64,000 nt of DNA, taken from CAVVFX01 sp963747535. GTDB taxonomy: Bacteria; Acidobacteriota; Terriglobia; Bryobacterales; Bryobacteraceae. The stretch lies in contig CAVVFX010000006.1 of NCBI GenBank assembly GCA_963747535.1, positions 1-64,000 on the forward strand, read 5' to 3'. The notes beneath the pieces were generated by a model. The model was not told the DNA's origin and made no database searches. It worked only from the letters and a program-made list of their open reading frames with translations. A program made the position numbers and the translations under genes. Shown here piece after piece: positions 19,001 through 26,340 of this stretch; the stretch's first letter is position 1; each line of letters starts with the position of its first letter.

Positions 19001-19218
19001 GAATCTTATTCCTCACCATGGAAGACGAGACTGGTATTTCGAATGCCGTAGTGATGCCGGATGTCTTCGAACGGTATAAGATGGCGATTCTCAATCAGCA
19101 GTTCCTGTTAGTGGAAGGAGTGATCCAGAATGTCGACAGCGTGATCCACGTGCGGGCCATGCGGGTCGAGCCGCTGCGTCCCTGGGCTGCTAGCCCCCCA
19201 TCGCACGATTTTCACTGA
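16090..19218 (+). CDS. dnaE2: Error-prone DNA polymerase III alpha subunit (DnaE2/ImuC type)
   Basis: A 1042-residue C-family polymerase used in translesion synthesis. It has an N-terminal PHP domain (VELHARSAFSFLQGA), the polymerase core with VQGRGSAANSAVCYSLGIT and WPDIDLDLPSGDKRERV carrying the catalytic aspartates, and then TIGLFQVESRAQM. An OB-fold follows near the C terminus and the protein ends in SHDFH, as DnaE2 proteins usually do. Length is family-typical. The usual partners ImuA and ImuB are not adjacent. The ATG at 16090 is chosen because the upstream codons lie in the repeat cluster. Confidence 0.9.
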   Translation: MAKVDHYVELHARSAFSFLQGAALPEEYAAGCSAQQQHAMALLDLDGVYGAPRFHMAAQKAGVVAHIGAEVSCTDGGRYPLLVRNRQGYQNLCRLISLTKLRVAKNEPSAATPEEIAEYADGLVCLTGDEQGPLAVALHKGDAVPAMDRILNTFGRENVYAEIQRHHLRDEEVRNQAVIELARRMRVPLVATNGPCYATPEQRELLDVFTCLHQKVTLAEAGRLLARNGERHVKSSAAMGSLFADVPEAIANTLGVSSRLGFSLSNLGYEFPLYPVPPGETMNSFLAKRTDEGARRRYHPYHDRARRQVERELALIEKLNLAGYFLIVWDIVQFCREEGILVQGRGSAANSAVCYSLGITAVDPVGMDLLFERFLSEERGEWPDIDLDLPSGDKRERVIQHVYTRYGQLGAAMTANVITYRGRMAAREAGKVLGFDVGTLDTLAKLVPGWGWHDQSDKPEKQFREAGLDLAHPSIRKFMELVVALQDLPRHLGQHSGGMVICQGRLDQVVPLEPASMPGRVVVQWDKEDCADLGIIKVDLLGLGMMAALEDCLRLIRDHWGEEIDMGRIPSDDHQVYETLQRADTIGLFQVESRAQMASLPRMRPERFYDVVVQVAIIRPGPIVGKMVHPYLNRRQGREKVDYLHPALQPVLERTLGVPLFQEQLLRMAMVVANFTGGEAEELRRAMGFKRSEQRMKSIEARLRAGMTANGISPEAQESIVQSITSFALYGFPESHAASFALLAYASAYFKVHYLAAFTAALLNNQPMGFYSPAVLIKDAQRHGLRILPVDIAVSDWDCTIERLDEAFCVRLGLRYVRGLREEAGRAILAERVRAPFTSIDDLAARVPALRRDEMTTLAEVGALNPLQAAHRRDALWKGGRAMRPAGPLLQAVPETAPESPLAHMSAEERLTADYHGTGVNLGRHPMAFRRSEMNELGVTPASLLPRVPSGGHVRVAGCVITRQRPGTAKGILFLTMEDETGISNAVVMPDVFERYKMAILNQQFLLVEGVIQNVDSVIHVRAMRVEPLRPWAASPPSHDFH

Positions 19219-19291
19219 TTCTCTCGATCCCGGTGTACAGGGATAGCAGCCTGAAACCCCATTCTGAGACCACGTGAACCAAGGAGGCACT

Positions 19292-19342
19292 ATGACCGTC
19301 CCGAAGCGCCTGCTGTTTCTGGATCTGGCCTCGCCAATCTGA
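19292..19342 (+). CDS. Possible 16-aa leader or truncated ORF
   Basis: An AAGGAGG sequence at 19281-19287, one of the strongest Shine-Dalgarno matches noted in the window, precedes an ATG that opens a frame of only 16 residues (MTVPKRLLFLDLASPI). It sits just upstream of the ribbon-helix-helix gene. It may be a leader peptide or the remnant of a partner gene. Confidence 0.25.
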   Translation: MTVPKRLLFLDLASPI

Positions 19343-19355
19343 AGAATGTCTAAGG

Positions 19356-19610
19356 TTGCACCCACTGCCGACGATAGCGGAAAGGGCGTCTCGCGGGGAA
19401 GGCGTGTCCGCCCACTTCACCAATAAATTTACGGTGGTCCGGCCGGTTCGCCGCGTGAATGTCGATCTGACTCAAGGCATGTTGCGCGAACTGGACGAGC
19501 GGGCGGCGCGCCTCAACATCAGCCGGCAAGCGGTGATCAAAACGCTGCTCGCGCGAGCGCTGAACGAAGATCGGGCGAGCCGGCCAAGGCCGAAAAAGAT
19601 AGCCAGGTAA
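19356..19610 (+). CDS. Ribbon-helix-helix (CopG/BrnA-like) DNA-binding protein
   Basis: Up to 84 residues. The part RVNVDLTQGMLRELDERAARLNISRQAVIKTLL is a classic ribbon-helix-helix pattern as in CopG/BrnA-type antitoxins, with a basic C terminus. The start is uncertain: TTG at 19356 or GTG at 19404. Such antitoxins usually sit next to a toxin such as BrnT; none is visible here, so it may be an orphan antitoxin or a solitary regulator. It is convergent with the glycosyltransferase gene, 8 bp apart. Confidence 0.65.
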   Translation: MHPLPTIAERASRGEGVSAHFTNKFTVVRPVRRVNVDLTQGMLRELDERAARLNISRQAVIKTLLARALNEDRASRPRPKKIAR

Positions 19611-19618
19611 GTTGGCCG

Positions 19619-21424
19619 CTATCGATTGGCGAACAGCGTCTTTCCTCCGGTTTCTTTGACCACGTGCAGCCCGCCGGCGCCCAGCAACTTCGTCAAGCGC
19701 GGAATCTGCGGATTCTCTGCTATCAGGTAGTAACGTTTGGGGCTATCCCACAAAGCCGGAAGGTCCGCATCTTGGATGAACACCTGTGGCGCCCCCGGAC
19801 GGCAGGAGCCGTATTCCAGGTTATTCACTCTCCCGTTGAGCAACAGCGCCTTCCGGTTGCTGTAGAAAAATACGGAAGAGAATGCGTAATACTGATCGTC
19901 CACAATCAGCTCTCCTTCGGGAGCACGATCGAGAGCCTCTGCCAAAGGCCGTGTACTCAGGTACGGATCGAAGACCACCAGGGCTGCGCGCGCGGCCTGA
20001 AAAAACAACACCATCATCACGGCCAGCGCCCACACCGCGCGACGGAACGGCAGGAATCCCGCGCCGGCAGCCCCCACTAGCGTCGCTACTCCGGCGATCG
20101 CCAGCGGCAGACGTAGATAGGCGAACGCCGGGAACGTCAGGTCCGTCATGTGGCCCAGCGAAAGCGTGTAGACGTCGGGATGGGAGGTTAGCGCCACCGA
20201 AATATCTCCGGGCGCCGGGAGCGACCGGACATTCCATAGCACGAAGCCGATCACCGCTGCTGCGGCAGCAGCTACACCTGCCGCAACGCGTGTGGCGGGA
20301 AGCAGCCACCGGTCCTCCGCTACCATTGCGGACGCCAGCAGCAGCGCCATGGCCGGATAGGCCGGCATGGAATAATACTCCTGCGTCGTCGAGAAGCTGA
20401 AAAAACACAACACCAGTCCGGCCCAGCACAACGCCAGCAGCCTTGACGACGACGCCCGGTCTCCATCGCGAAATCGCAGCTTCACCAGCGATCCGAAATA
20501 CACGCTCCAGGGGAACAGCCACAACAGATGAAACAGCCAGAACAGCGCGCGCGGCACCGTGTTGTAGTCCCTCGGGTAGCGCTTATTGAGGAAGCGCAGC
20601 AGTTGCTCGTTGATGAAATAGAACCAGAAAAACCCGTGATAGGCTCCGGCTTCACTGTGCATCGTGAAATCGAGATAGGGCGGGTTGCGCAGCGTGGCCA
20701 GAATATGCCACGGCGCCGCGATGGCGAGGAACAGCGAGACCCCCGGCACGAATCGCAGCCGGCGCCACACTTCGCGTCTCTTAAACTTCCCCGTACAGAC
20801 GAGATAAATCATCGCCGCACCGGCTGGAAACACCAGCGCGATCAGACCCTTCACGAGTATCCCTGCCGCCATCGCGCTCCACATGCTCATGGCCCAAAGC
20901 GCCGGACGCGGTTCCTCGTCGTCCAGGGCCCTCAGAAAGGACCACATCGCCACCGTGATCGTCAGCGTCAAGACCACATCCGGGAGCAACACCCGTGTGA
21001 ACAGGAAGATCCCCACGCAAGTGGCAAGAATAACGCCGGCGTAAAGGCCTGCCAGTTCGCCCATGGCCCAACGTGCGAAGCGCGCCGTGACCAGGCACAG
21101 CAACACCACTGACAGCGCGATGGGAATCCGTGCCGCCCAGTCATGTACGCCGAAGATCTTGAAACAGATCGCTACCAGCCAGTATTTGAGGGGCGCCTTT
21201 TCCAGGTAGACGATACCGTCCAGGTGAGCCGTCACCCAATCGCCCGAATCCAACATGGTCCGTGCAATCTGGGCCTGCACCGCATCCACGTCATCCATCA
21301 GGGAAGGCGGGCTGATCAGGCAGGTGGAAAACGTAAATGCCGCGAAAAGGAGAACGATCAGATCGTAGCGGTGAGCGTGTTCGTAAGCCCTTTCCGAGGC
21401 TCGGCTGGAATCTCGATGCGCCAT
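19619..21424 (-). CDS. Polytopic glycosyltransferase, GT39/ArnT-like (GT-C fold)
   Basis: A 601-residue protein with about twelve hydrophobic segments. The first external loop has MDDVDAVQAQIARTML followed by YLEKAPLKYWLVA, the pattern of PMT/ArnT-type transferases (acidic pair plus EKPPL-like motif). These enzymes move sugars from polyprenyl-phosphate carriers to lipid or protein acceptors on the outer side of the inner membrane. The start at 21424 overlaps the 3' end of asnB by 67 bp, implying translational coupling. Acceptor unknown. Confidence 0.83.
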   Translation of the reverse strand: MAHRDSSRASERAYEHAHRYDLIVLLFAAFTFSTCLISPPSLMDDVDAVQAQIARTMLDSGDWVTAHLDGIVYLEKAPLKYWLVAICFKIFGVHDWAARIPIALSVVLLCLVTARFARWAMGELAGLYAGVILATCVGIFLFTRVLLPDVVLTLTITVAMWSFLRALDDEEPRPALWAMSMWSAMAAGILVKGLIALVFPAGAAMIYLVCTGKFKRREVWRRLRFVPGVSLFLAIAAPWHILATLRNPPYLDFTMHSEAGAYHGFFWFYFINEQLLRFLNKRYPRDYNTVPRALFWLFHLLWLFPWSVYFGSLVKLRFRDGDRASSSRLLALCWAGLVLCFFSFSTTQEYYSMPAYPAMALLLASAMVAEDRWLLPATRVAAGVAAAAAAVIGFVLWNVRSLPAPGDISVALTSHPDVYTLSLGHMTDLTFPAFAYLRLPLAIAGVATLVGAAGAGFLPFRRAVWALAVMMVLFFQAARAALVVFDPYLSTRPLAEALDRAPEGELIVDDQYYAFSSVFFYSNRKALLLNGRVNNLEYGSCRPGAPQVFIQDADLPALWDSPKRYYLIAENPQIPRLTKLLGAGGLHVVKETGGKTLFANR

Positions 21425-23277
21425 CTTTTGAGCCACAGAAATAGCGTCACGAGGCCCCATAATTGATATCCGGCATTGATCCGTTCACTCATATGATCGC
21501 GTATCATCTGTTCCGTCGCAGCAAAGTCGAAAATGCCCGTAGCATTGACGGCCTCACGGCTGAGAGTTTCATAAAGCAAGGGCTTCAGAACTCCCCGAAA
21601 CCAGGCATGCGCCGGAATATCGAATCCCGACTTCGGACGGTCGATAATCGAGTCGGGCAGTTTCGAACGAAGAGTTTCTTTCAGGAGATACTTGCCGTTC
21701 GATCCTCGTAGCTTGAAGCGTTCCGGCAGTCTCGCCGCAAACTCCACGATTCGATGATCGAGCAGCGGCGGACGGACTTCGAGTGAGTGGGCCATACTCA
21801 TCCGGTCGACCTTATACAGGATATTGTCAGGAAGGTAATAGCTCTGGTCGAGCAGCATGTAGCGGTTCAGGTAACCCACTTCGGAAGCTGCCGGAAGCTG
21901 CCCGTACAGCCGTTCCAGATGGGACCCGTTCAGCCCGGGCAGCAGGCTGAGTTTTTGAACCCGCGAAAATGAGCCGTTCCAGAACAAATGAGCTTCGTCG
22001 GGTGGAAGGAGCGAGCCTTCCAGCATTCTCTTCAGCTTATATTCGAACCCGATCTTGCGCTGCGAAACGGGGATGAGGTGCTTGGCCGCGGAACACGCAG
22101 TCTTCCGAAGCAGAGCAGGCAAACGACGCAGCGGTCGTGCCAGTCTGTCTGCGCGATACGTCAGATAACCACCAAACAACTCATCCCCGCCGTCGCCCGA
22201 CAGAGCAACGGTGACCTGACCGCGGCTCATCTTGGAGAGAAACCAGACCGGCAGCGCTCCGGCGTCGGCGCCCGGTTCATCCGAGTACTCCGTCAGTTCT
22301 TCCACCGCATCCGGAATGCGCTGGTCCGTGGGCATACGAAATTCGTGGTGTTCGGTGCCGTAAATCCTGGCGATCTCACGAAAATAGCGGCTCTCATCGC
22401 AGCAGCTCGAATCGAAGCCGATGGAAAATGTTTTGAGCTGTTGGGAAGACGCTTCGGCGGCGTAGTGCAGGACCGCGGATGAATCCAGCCCTCCGCTGGC
22501 CCAAATGCCCAGGGGAACGTCCGAAACCATGTGTTCGCGCACGGATTGCCGCAGGAGCGAATCGAGCTCGGATTTTGCGCTTTCCAGATCCAACGACAAG
22601 TCCGGCGCAAATCGGATTTGCCAGTACGGACGGATCCAGACCTTCCCGTGACGGCTTTCGAGCAGATGTCCGGGCCTCAGCTTCTCGATGCCCTCGATCA
22701 GCGTCTTCTCGCCGGGAACATAGTTCAACGAGAGATAATCCTGCAGCGCCGCGAGGTCGAGATTTCTCGGAGCATCGGGATGCCCCAGGATGGCCTTCAG
22801 TTCGGATCCGAAGAGGATATTCTGTCCCGTGCGGCAGTAATACAGAGGCTTGATGCCGACCCGGTCGCGCGCCAGTACCAGGCGCTTGTCGCGCTCCGAC
22901 CACAGCCCCACAGCGAACATGCCCCGCAACCGGTCAAAACACTCCGTGTCCCACTCCAGGAATCCGCGTAGCGCAACCTCTGTATCGCAGTGGGTTTGGA
23001 ACCTGTGTCCTTTGCACTCCAGCTCTGCCCGCAGCGCCTGATGATTGTAAATTTCGCCGTTGAAAACGATGGCCGTATTGCCGTCGTCCGTCACTATCGG
23101 CTGATTGCCAGCGGCCAGATCGATAATCTTGAGGCGGACCCCTCCCAGACAGACATGAGGCGTCGCAAAGACCCCCTGCTGGTCTGGACCCCGATGCACT
23201 AAACCGTTTGTTATCTTTATAATAAGATCGCGATGTCCGGTTACGCCCCTATGCGTAAACCCAGCGATGCCACACAT
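21358..23277 (-). CDS. asnB: Asparagine synthetase (glutamine-hydrolysing), XrtA/capsule-type
   Basis: A 639-residue enzyme. It begins MCGIAGF with Cys2 as the nucleophile of the class II glutamine amidotransferase domain (about 1-210). The synthetase domain has the ATP pyrophosphatase loop WASGGLDSSAV and SGDGGDELFGGY. Family knowledge: it transfers glutamine nitrogen to aspartate; long AsnB paralogues in polysaccharide or exosortase loci probably amidate sugar acids instead. Here it is coupled to a GT39 transferase, which favours an envelope-glycan role, but that is inference. Length fits the longer paralogue group. Confidence 0.9.
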   Translation of the reverse strand: MCGIAGFTHRGVTGHRDLIIKITNGLVHRGPDQQGVFATPHVCLGGVRLKIIDLAAGNQPIVTDDGNTAIVFNGEIYNHQALRAELECKGHRFQTHCDTEVALRGFLEWDTECFDRLRGMFAVGLWSERDKRLVLARDRVGIKPLYYCRTGQNILFGSELKAILGHPDAPRNLDLAALQDYLSLNYVPGEKTLIEGIEKLRPGHLLESRHGKVWIRPYWQIRFAPDLSLDLESAKSELDSLLRQSVREHMVSDVPLGIWASGGLDSSAVLHYAAEASSQQLKTFSIGFDSSCCDESRYFREIARIYGTEHHEFRMPTDQRIPDAVEELTEYSDEPGADAGALPVWFLSKMSRGQVTVALSGDGGDELFGGYLTYRADRLARPLRRLPALLRKTACSAAKHLIPVSQRKIGFEYKLKRMLEGSLLPPDEAHLFWNGSFSRVQKLSLLPGLNGSHLERLYGQLPAASEVGYLNRYMLLDQSYYLPDNILYKVDRMSMAHSLEVRPPLLDHRIVEFAARLPERFKLRGSNGKYLLKETLRSKLPDSIIDRPKSGFDIPAHAWFRGVLKPLLYETLSREAVNATGIFDFAATEQMIRDHMSERINAGYQLWGLVTLFLWLKRWRIEIPAEPRKGLTNTLTATI

Positions 23278-23330
23278 TCACACATCCCTTTTTTTAACGA
23301 CGGCAGTCTTTGGCAGTCCCAAACCTGGAA

Positions 23331-23345
23331 TTCCCCCCGGGGGAC
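23331..23345. promoter_or_regulatory. CCCCCGGGGG palindrome in the asnB leader
   Basis: A TTCCCCCCGGGGGA palindrome lies just downstream of the predicted asnB transcription start. It may form a stem in the leader RNA or bind a regulator. No direct evidence of function. Confidence 0.3.
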
Positions 23346-23355
23346 CAATGACTAG

Positions 23356-23384
23356 ACTATAGCCTGAAACCGTACCATCTGCAA
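23356..23384 (-). promoter_or_regulatory. Candidate sigma-70-type promoter for asnB
   Basis: On the minus strand TTGCAG (23384-23379) and TATAGT (23361-23356) are separated by 17 bp, close to the TTGACA-17-TATAAT consensus. Transcription would start near 23349, giving a leader of about 70 bases before the asnB ATG at 23277. Confidence 0.5.
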
Positions 23385-23526
23385 TAAGGAAATATAAAGA
23401 CAGAGAAACTTTCTGGCGGCTCCAGTGTTGATACCGCCGTTTCGTCAGATCACATCTCGCTAATGCTTTCTTTATACTGGACTTACTCCGTCATCTCCTC
23501 GCTGACGGCCGTTTAACTTTCGTAAG

Positions 23527-24150
23527 ATGGTGTATATGTTCTTGCTCCGGCGCATTTGGGCATTATTTCCGATCGGGGCTCTGATTGGGATTGCCCCGGG
23601 TTGCGCTCAGGTTATCGAATTCGAACAGAACGGGCTGAAGTATCAGACGCTCACCCGTGCGGAGGTCACAGTGATGTTCGCGCACCTGCCACAGCATCTG
23701 AAGGGCTATTCGATGCTACAGGTGGCCGTCTCCAATGGCTCAAAACTGCCCTGCACGGTTCGTCCCGAGGATTTCACGTACATCCGCCGCGAGAACCAGA
23801 CGGTTGCAGCCACGCCCGCAAACAATATTGTCAAAATGCTGATGGACCGTGGAGATCACGAAGATGTCGTGAAGCTGACCCTGGCATATGAATCCGTGCT
23901 CTACGGTTTTGATCGCATGAAGTTTACCAATGGCTACGAGCTTCGACGGCAGAATTTCCTGTCCTATGGCATTTCCGCGAAACTCAAGGCTGCGGCAGAG
24001 GCGTCCGCCATTGTTCTGGTTTTGACCAAACTGAAGCCCGGCGAATCTACAGATGGAGCAGTGTTTTTCCGCAACGACGCCAAGACGCTCACCGGCGGAC
24101 ACATCAACTTCCGGGTCAGCGGCGAGGTGTTCAACTTTAATGAAGAGTGA
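23527..24150 (+). CDS. Hypothetical exported protein
   Basis: A 207-residue protein with a signal peptide (FLLRRIWALFPIGALIGIAPGCAQ). The APGC near the cleavage point resembles a lipobox, though imperfectly. The mature part is a mixed alpha/beta protein of about 180 residues with no family I recognise (features include LPCTVRPEDFTYIRRENQ and KLKPGESTDGAVFF, as in proteins with a DUF4352/DUF2381-like sandwich fold). The ATG at 23527 or 23536 may be the start. The next gene overlaps its stop by 11 bp. Confidence 0.65.
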   Translation: MVYMFLLRRIWALFPIGALIGIAPGCAQVIEFEQNGLKYQTLTRAEVTVMFAHLPQHLKGYSMLQVAVSNGSKLPCTVRPEDFTYIRRENQTVAATPANNIVKMLMDRGDHEDVVKLTLAYESVLYGFDRMKFTNGYELRRQNFLSYGISAKLKAAAEASAIVLVLTKLKPGESTDGAVFFRNDAKTLTGGHINFRVSGEVFNFNEE

Positions 24151-24652
24151 TCAATATCCGATCGGCAAGTTCTCTTACCAGGGGCCTTATACTGACGCCG
24201 AGCGCTCCGCCCTGATTGCGCAGATCGAACAGGCCCCCGCCGAGATGCGGCAAGCCTATGAGCAACTTCCTCCGGGCGGCCTCGATACCCCTTACCGCCC
24301 GGGCGGGTGGACTGCGCGGCAGGTCATCCATCATGTTCCGGAAAGCCATATGAACAGCTATCTGCGGTTCAAATTCGCCATGACCGAGACGGAGCCTACG
24401 ATCAAGCCCTACGACGAGGCGGTATGGGCCATCCAGCCGGACGTTGCCACTACGCCACCGGAGATCTCTCTGGCGCTCCTTGACGCTCTGCACCAGCGTT
24501 GGGTAGCCTTTTTGCGCAGCTTGAAACCGGAGGATTGGAGCCGCACCTTTCGCCATCCGGAACTAGGCGTCGTGACGCTTGACCGCACCTTGGGCCTTTA
24601 CGCCTGGCACGGGCGGCATCATACCGCCCATCTGCGAACGCTATGCCGGTAA
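24140..24652 (+). CDS. DinB-fold putative metal-dependent hydrolase, YfiT type
   Basis: A 170-residue four-helix-bundle protein. It shows YPIGKFSYQGPYT at the N terminus, GGWTARQVIHHVPESHMNSYLRFK, and a C-terminal YAWHGRHHTAHL. The conserved histidines match the metal-binding triad of the YfiT subfamily. These proteins resemble bacillithiol S-transferases and other thiol transferases; the substrate here is unknown. The ATG at 24140 overlaps the end of the preceding gene, which suggests co-translation. Confidence 0.85.
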   Translation: MKSDQYPIGKFSYQGPYTDAERSALIAQIEQAPAEMRQAYEQLPPGGLDTPYRPGGWTARQVIHHVPESHMNSYLRFKFAMTETEPTIKPYDEAVWAIQPDVATTPPEISLALLDALHQRWVAFLRSLKPEDWSRTFRHPELGVVTLDRTLGLYAWHGRHHTAHLRTLCR

Positions 24653-24726
24653 TCAGAAATCTAGTCTGTATCTTTCCGTACCCTCCGCTGATATAATCGT
24701 GATCGAAAGCCTTGCGGCTGGATGGA

Positions 24727-25842
24727 ATGACTTTCTACGAGGAACTGGGCGTTCCTCCTGACGCGCCACTAGAGACGATCCGCGATGCCTATCGCAACGT
24801 AGCCCGCCTTTTGCACCCGGATCTGCAGACGGACCCGGTCCTCAAGGAATCCGCCGAAGCGCAGATGAAGCGCATCAATCATCTCTACGGCATTCTTTCC
24901 GATCCCGTGCGTCGCCGCCGGTACGATCAGGAACTGGCACAGCCTGTTGAGCGCCCGGTTCCGTTCTACGTCCAGGCATCGCCTCCGGCAGATCAGTTCC
25001 CGCGCGGCAATAACGGCGCCTTGGTGTGGCTTGCCGCCACGGCGGTTTGCGCCAGTTTCATCATCTGGCTCGCCACGCGCGAATCGTCGTCAAGTCCGGC
25101 AGTGTATCCGCTGCCGGCCGCAGCCAGCCAGCCGCCAGGCGCCCAGGCCCCCACTCCGCCCCGGTCACGGGTCCGACCGCAAATACCGGCAGCTATTCCG
25201 CCCGCCACAGCCAATCCGGCAAGCTCGGCTGGTGGCCGGCAGCGGGACGATGAACTTGCGGCGCTGCGCGGACAACTGCTCGCGGCCAATACAGACCGGG
25301 AGCGGATCGAGAAGCAACTCGCTGCCAGGGACGCCGAAAAGAAGGCAGCCAACCAGGCGAATTTGACACCCACGCCGTTGCTTGCGGCCGGGACCGCTCC
25401 GGATATTTCTTTGCCGGCAGCCCTCCCCTCCGCGTCCGCTCCCTCCCCAAGCGAACCCCTCTCCATTGCGAACCTTTCGGGGCAATGGACCGGCTCATGG
25501 GCCTATCATCCGGTTGCCACCGATGACCAGAACAAAGCGCTGTGCCCGCCCGAGTTCATCGAAGCCGTCATCACGGAAGAGAAAGGGTGGATCCGCGGGA
25601 AGTACCACGCCCGGTTCAAGGTCGCCGACGCCGGTATCTCGCCGGATGTCGACTTTCGTTTTGAAGGCAGGCTATCCGGACCGGCAGGACGTTTCCCCTG
25701 GACCGGAAAGGACGGCGCCAAAGGCGAAGTTCGACTCCGCCTGGTTTCCGACATAACCTTGGAAATCGCCTGGTCCGCCACTAACCTTGGAAAGTCGATG
25801 GGACTCGCTTCCGGGACAGCCGTGCTCAACAGAAAAAATTAG
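24727..25842 (+). CDS. Membrane-anchored J-domain protein with unknown C-terminal domain
   Basis: A 371-residue protein. The J domain is residues 2-70 with the HPD motif at 30-32. One transmembrane segment lies near 97-116 (LVWLAATAVCASFIIWLA). A Pro/Ala-rich stretch follows, then a charged, probably coiled-coil region (about 170-210, DELAALRGQLLAANTDRERIEKQL). A C-terminal beta-rich domain (about 245-371) contains GQWTGSWAYHP and RGKYHARFKV. The J domain would recruit an Hsp70 (DnaK) to the membrane. The C-terminal domain may be the client-binding part; I do not recognise it. Confidence 0.8.
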   Translation: MTFYEELGVPPDAPLETIRDAYRNVARLLHPDLQTDPVLKESAEAQMKRINHLYGILSDPVRRRRYDQELAQPVERPVPFYVQASPPADQFPRGNNGALVWLAATAVCASFIIWLATRESSSSPAVYPLPAAASQPPGAQAPTPPRSRVRPQIPAAIPPATANPASSAGGRQRDDELAALRGQLLAANTDRERIEKQLAARDAEKKAANQANLTPTPLLAAGTAPDISLPAALPSASAPSPSEPLSIANLSGQWTGSWAYHPVATDDQNKALCPPEFIEAVITEEKGWIRGKYHARFKVADAGISPDVDFRFEGRLSGPAGRFPWTGKDGAKGEVRLRLVSDITLEIAWSATNLGKSMGLASGTAVLNRKN

Positions 25843-25855
25843 TTGCCGTAGACTC

Positions 25856-26287
25856 TCAATGCGCCCGGTCTTCGAGCCGCGTGACCCGCTGATCGATATT
25901 CGCCATGAAGGCCAGGATGGAATCGAGTTTGGCGTTGGTCTCGGCGCGGTCAGCGCGCATCTCGGCGCGGAGCATGTTGCCCATATCGTCAATGTGCCGA
26001 TTCATATCCAGGAAGCGCTGATCGACGGCCTCAAAGCGTTTGTCGACCTCCTCAAAGCGTTTGTCGATAGCCTCAAAGCGCTGTTCGAAGCGCTTGTCCA
26101 TTTCGACGAAGCGGAGTTCGAAACGCTTGTCCATTTCGTCGAAGCGCTGTTCAAAGCGGGCGCCGAGGTCGGTAATGCGGAAACCCACATCGGTCCTGAG
26201 ATCCGTCATCCGGTGATTGTTCACCAGCATGGCGATGAAGATGGCGAGCAGCGTGATGGCTACCGTCAGCAATTGCGTATCCGTCAT
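25856..26287 (-). CDS. Membrane-anchored coiled-coil protein
   Basis: A 143-residue protein with one N-terminal transmembrane segment (LLTVAITLLAIFIAMLV). A long coiled coil follows, made of repeated seven-residue units of the type (M/I/V)DKRFE(Q/E)RF between about residues 38 and 92. The DNA shows the same repetition. Proteins of this design are frequent in Acidobacteria and related phyla; function unknown. It is convergent with the J-domain gene, 13 bp away. Confidence 0.65.
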   Translation of the reverse strand: MTDTQLLTVAITLLAIFIAMLVNNHRMTDLRTDVGFRITDLGARFEQRFDEMDKRFELRFVEMDKRFEQRFEAIDKRFEEVDKRFEAVDQRFLDMNRHIDDMGNMLRAEMRADRAETNAKLDSILAFMANIDQRVTRLEDRAH

Positions 26288-26340
26288 ATCGAGATAGTGT
26301 CAACACCACCCCGGAAATCTCAGTTTAATGCTTCTCCGGC

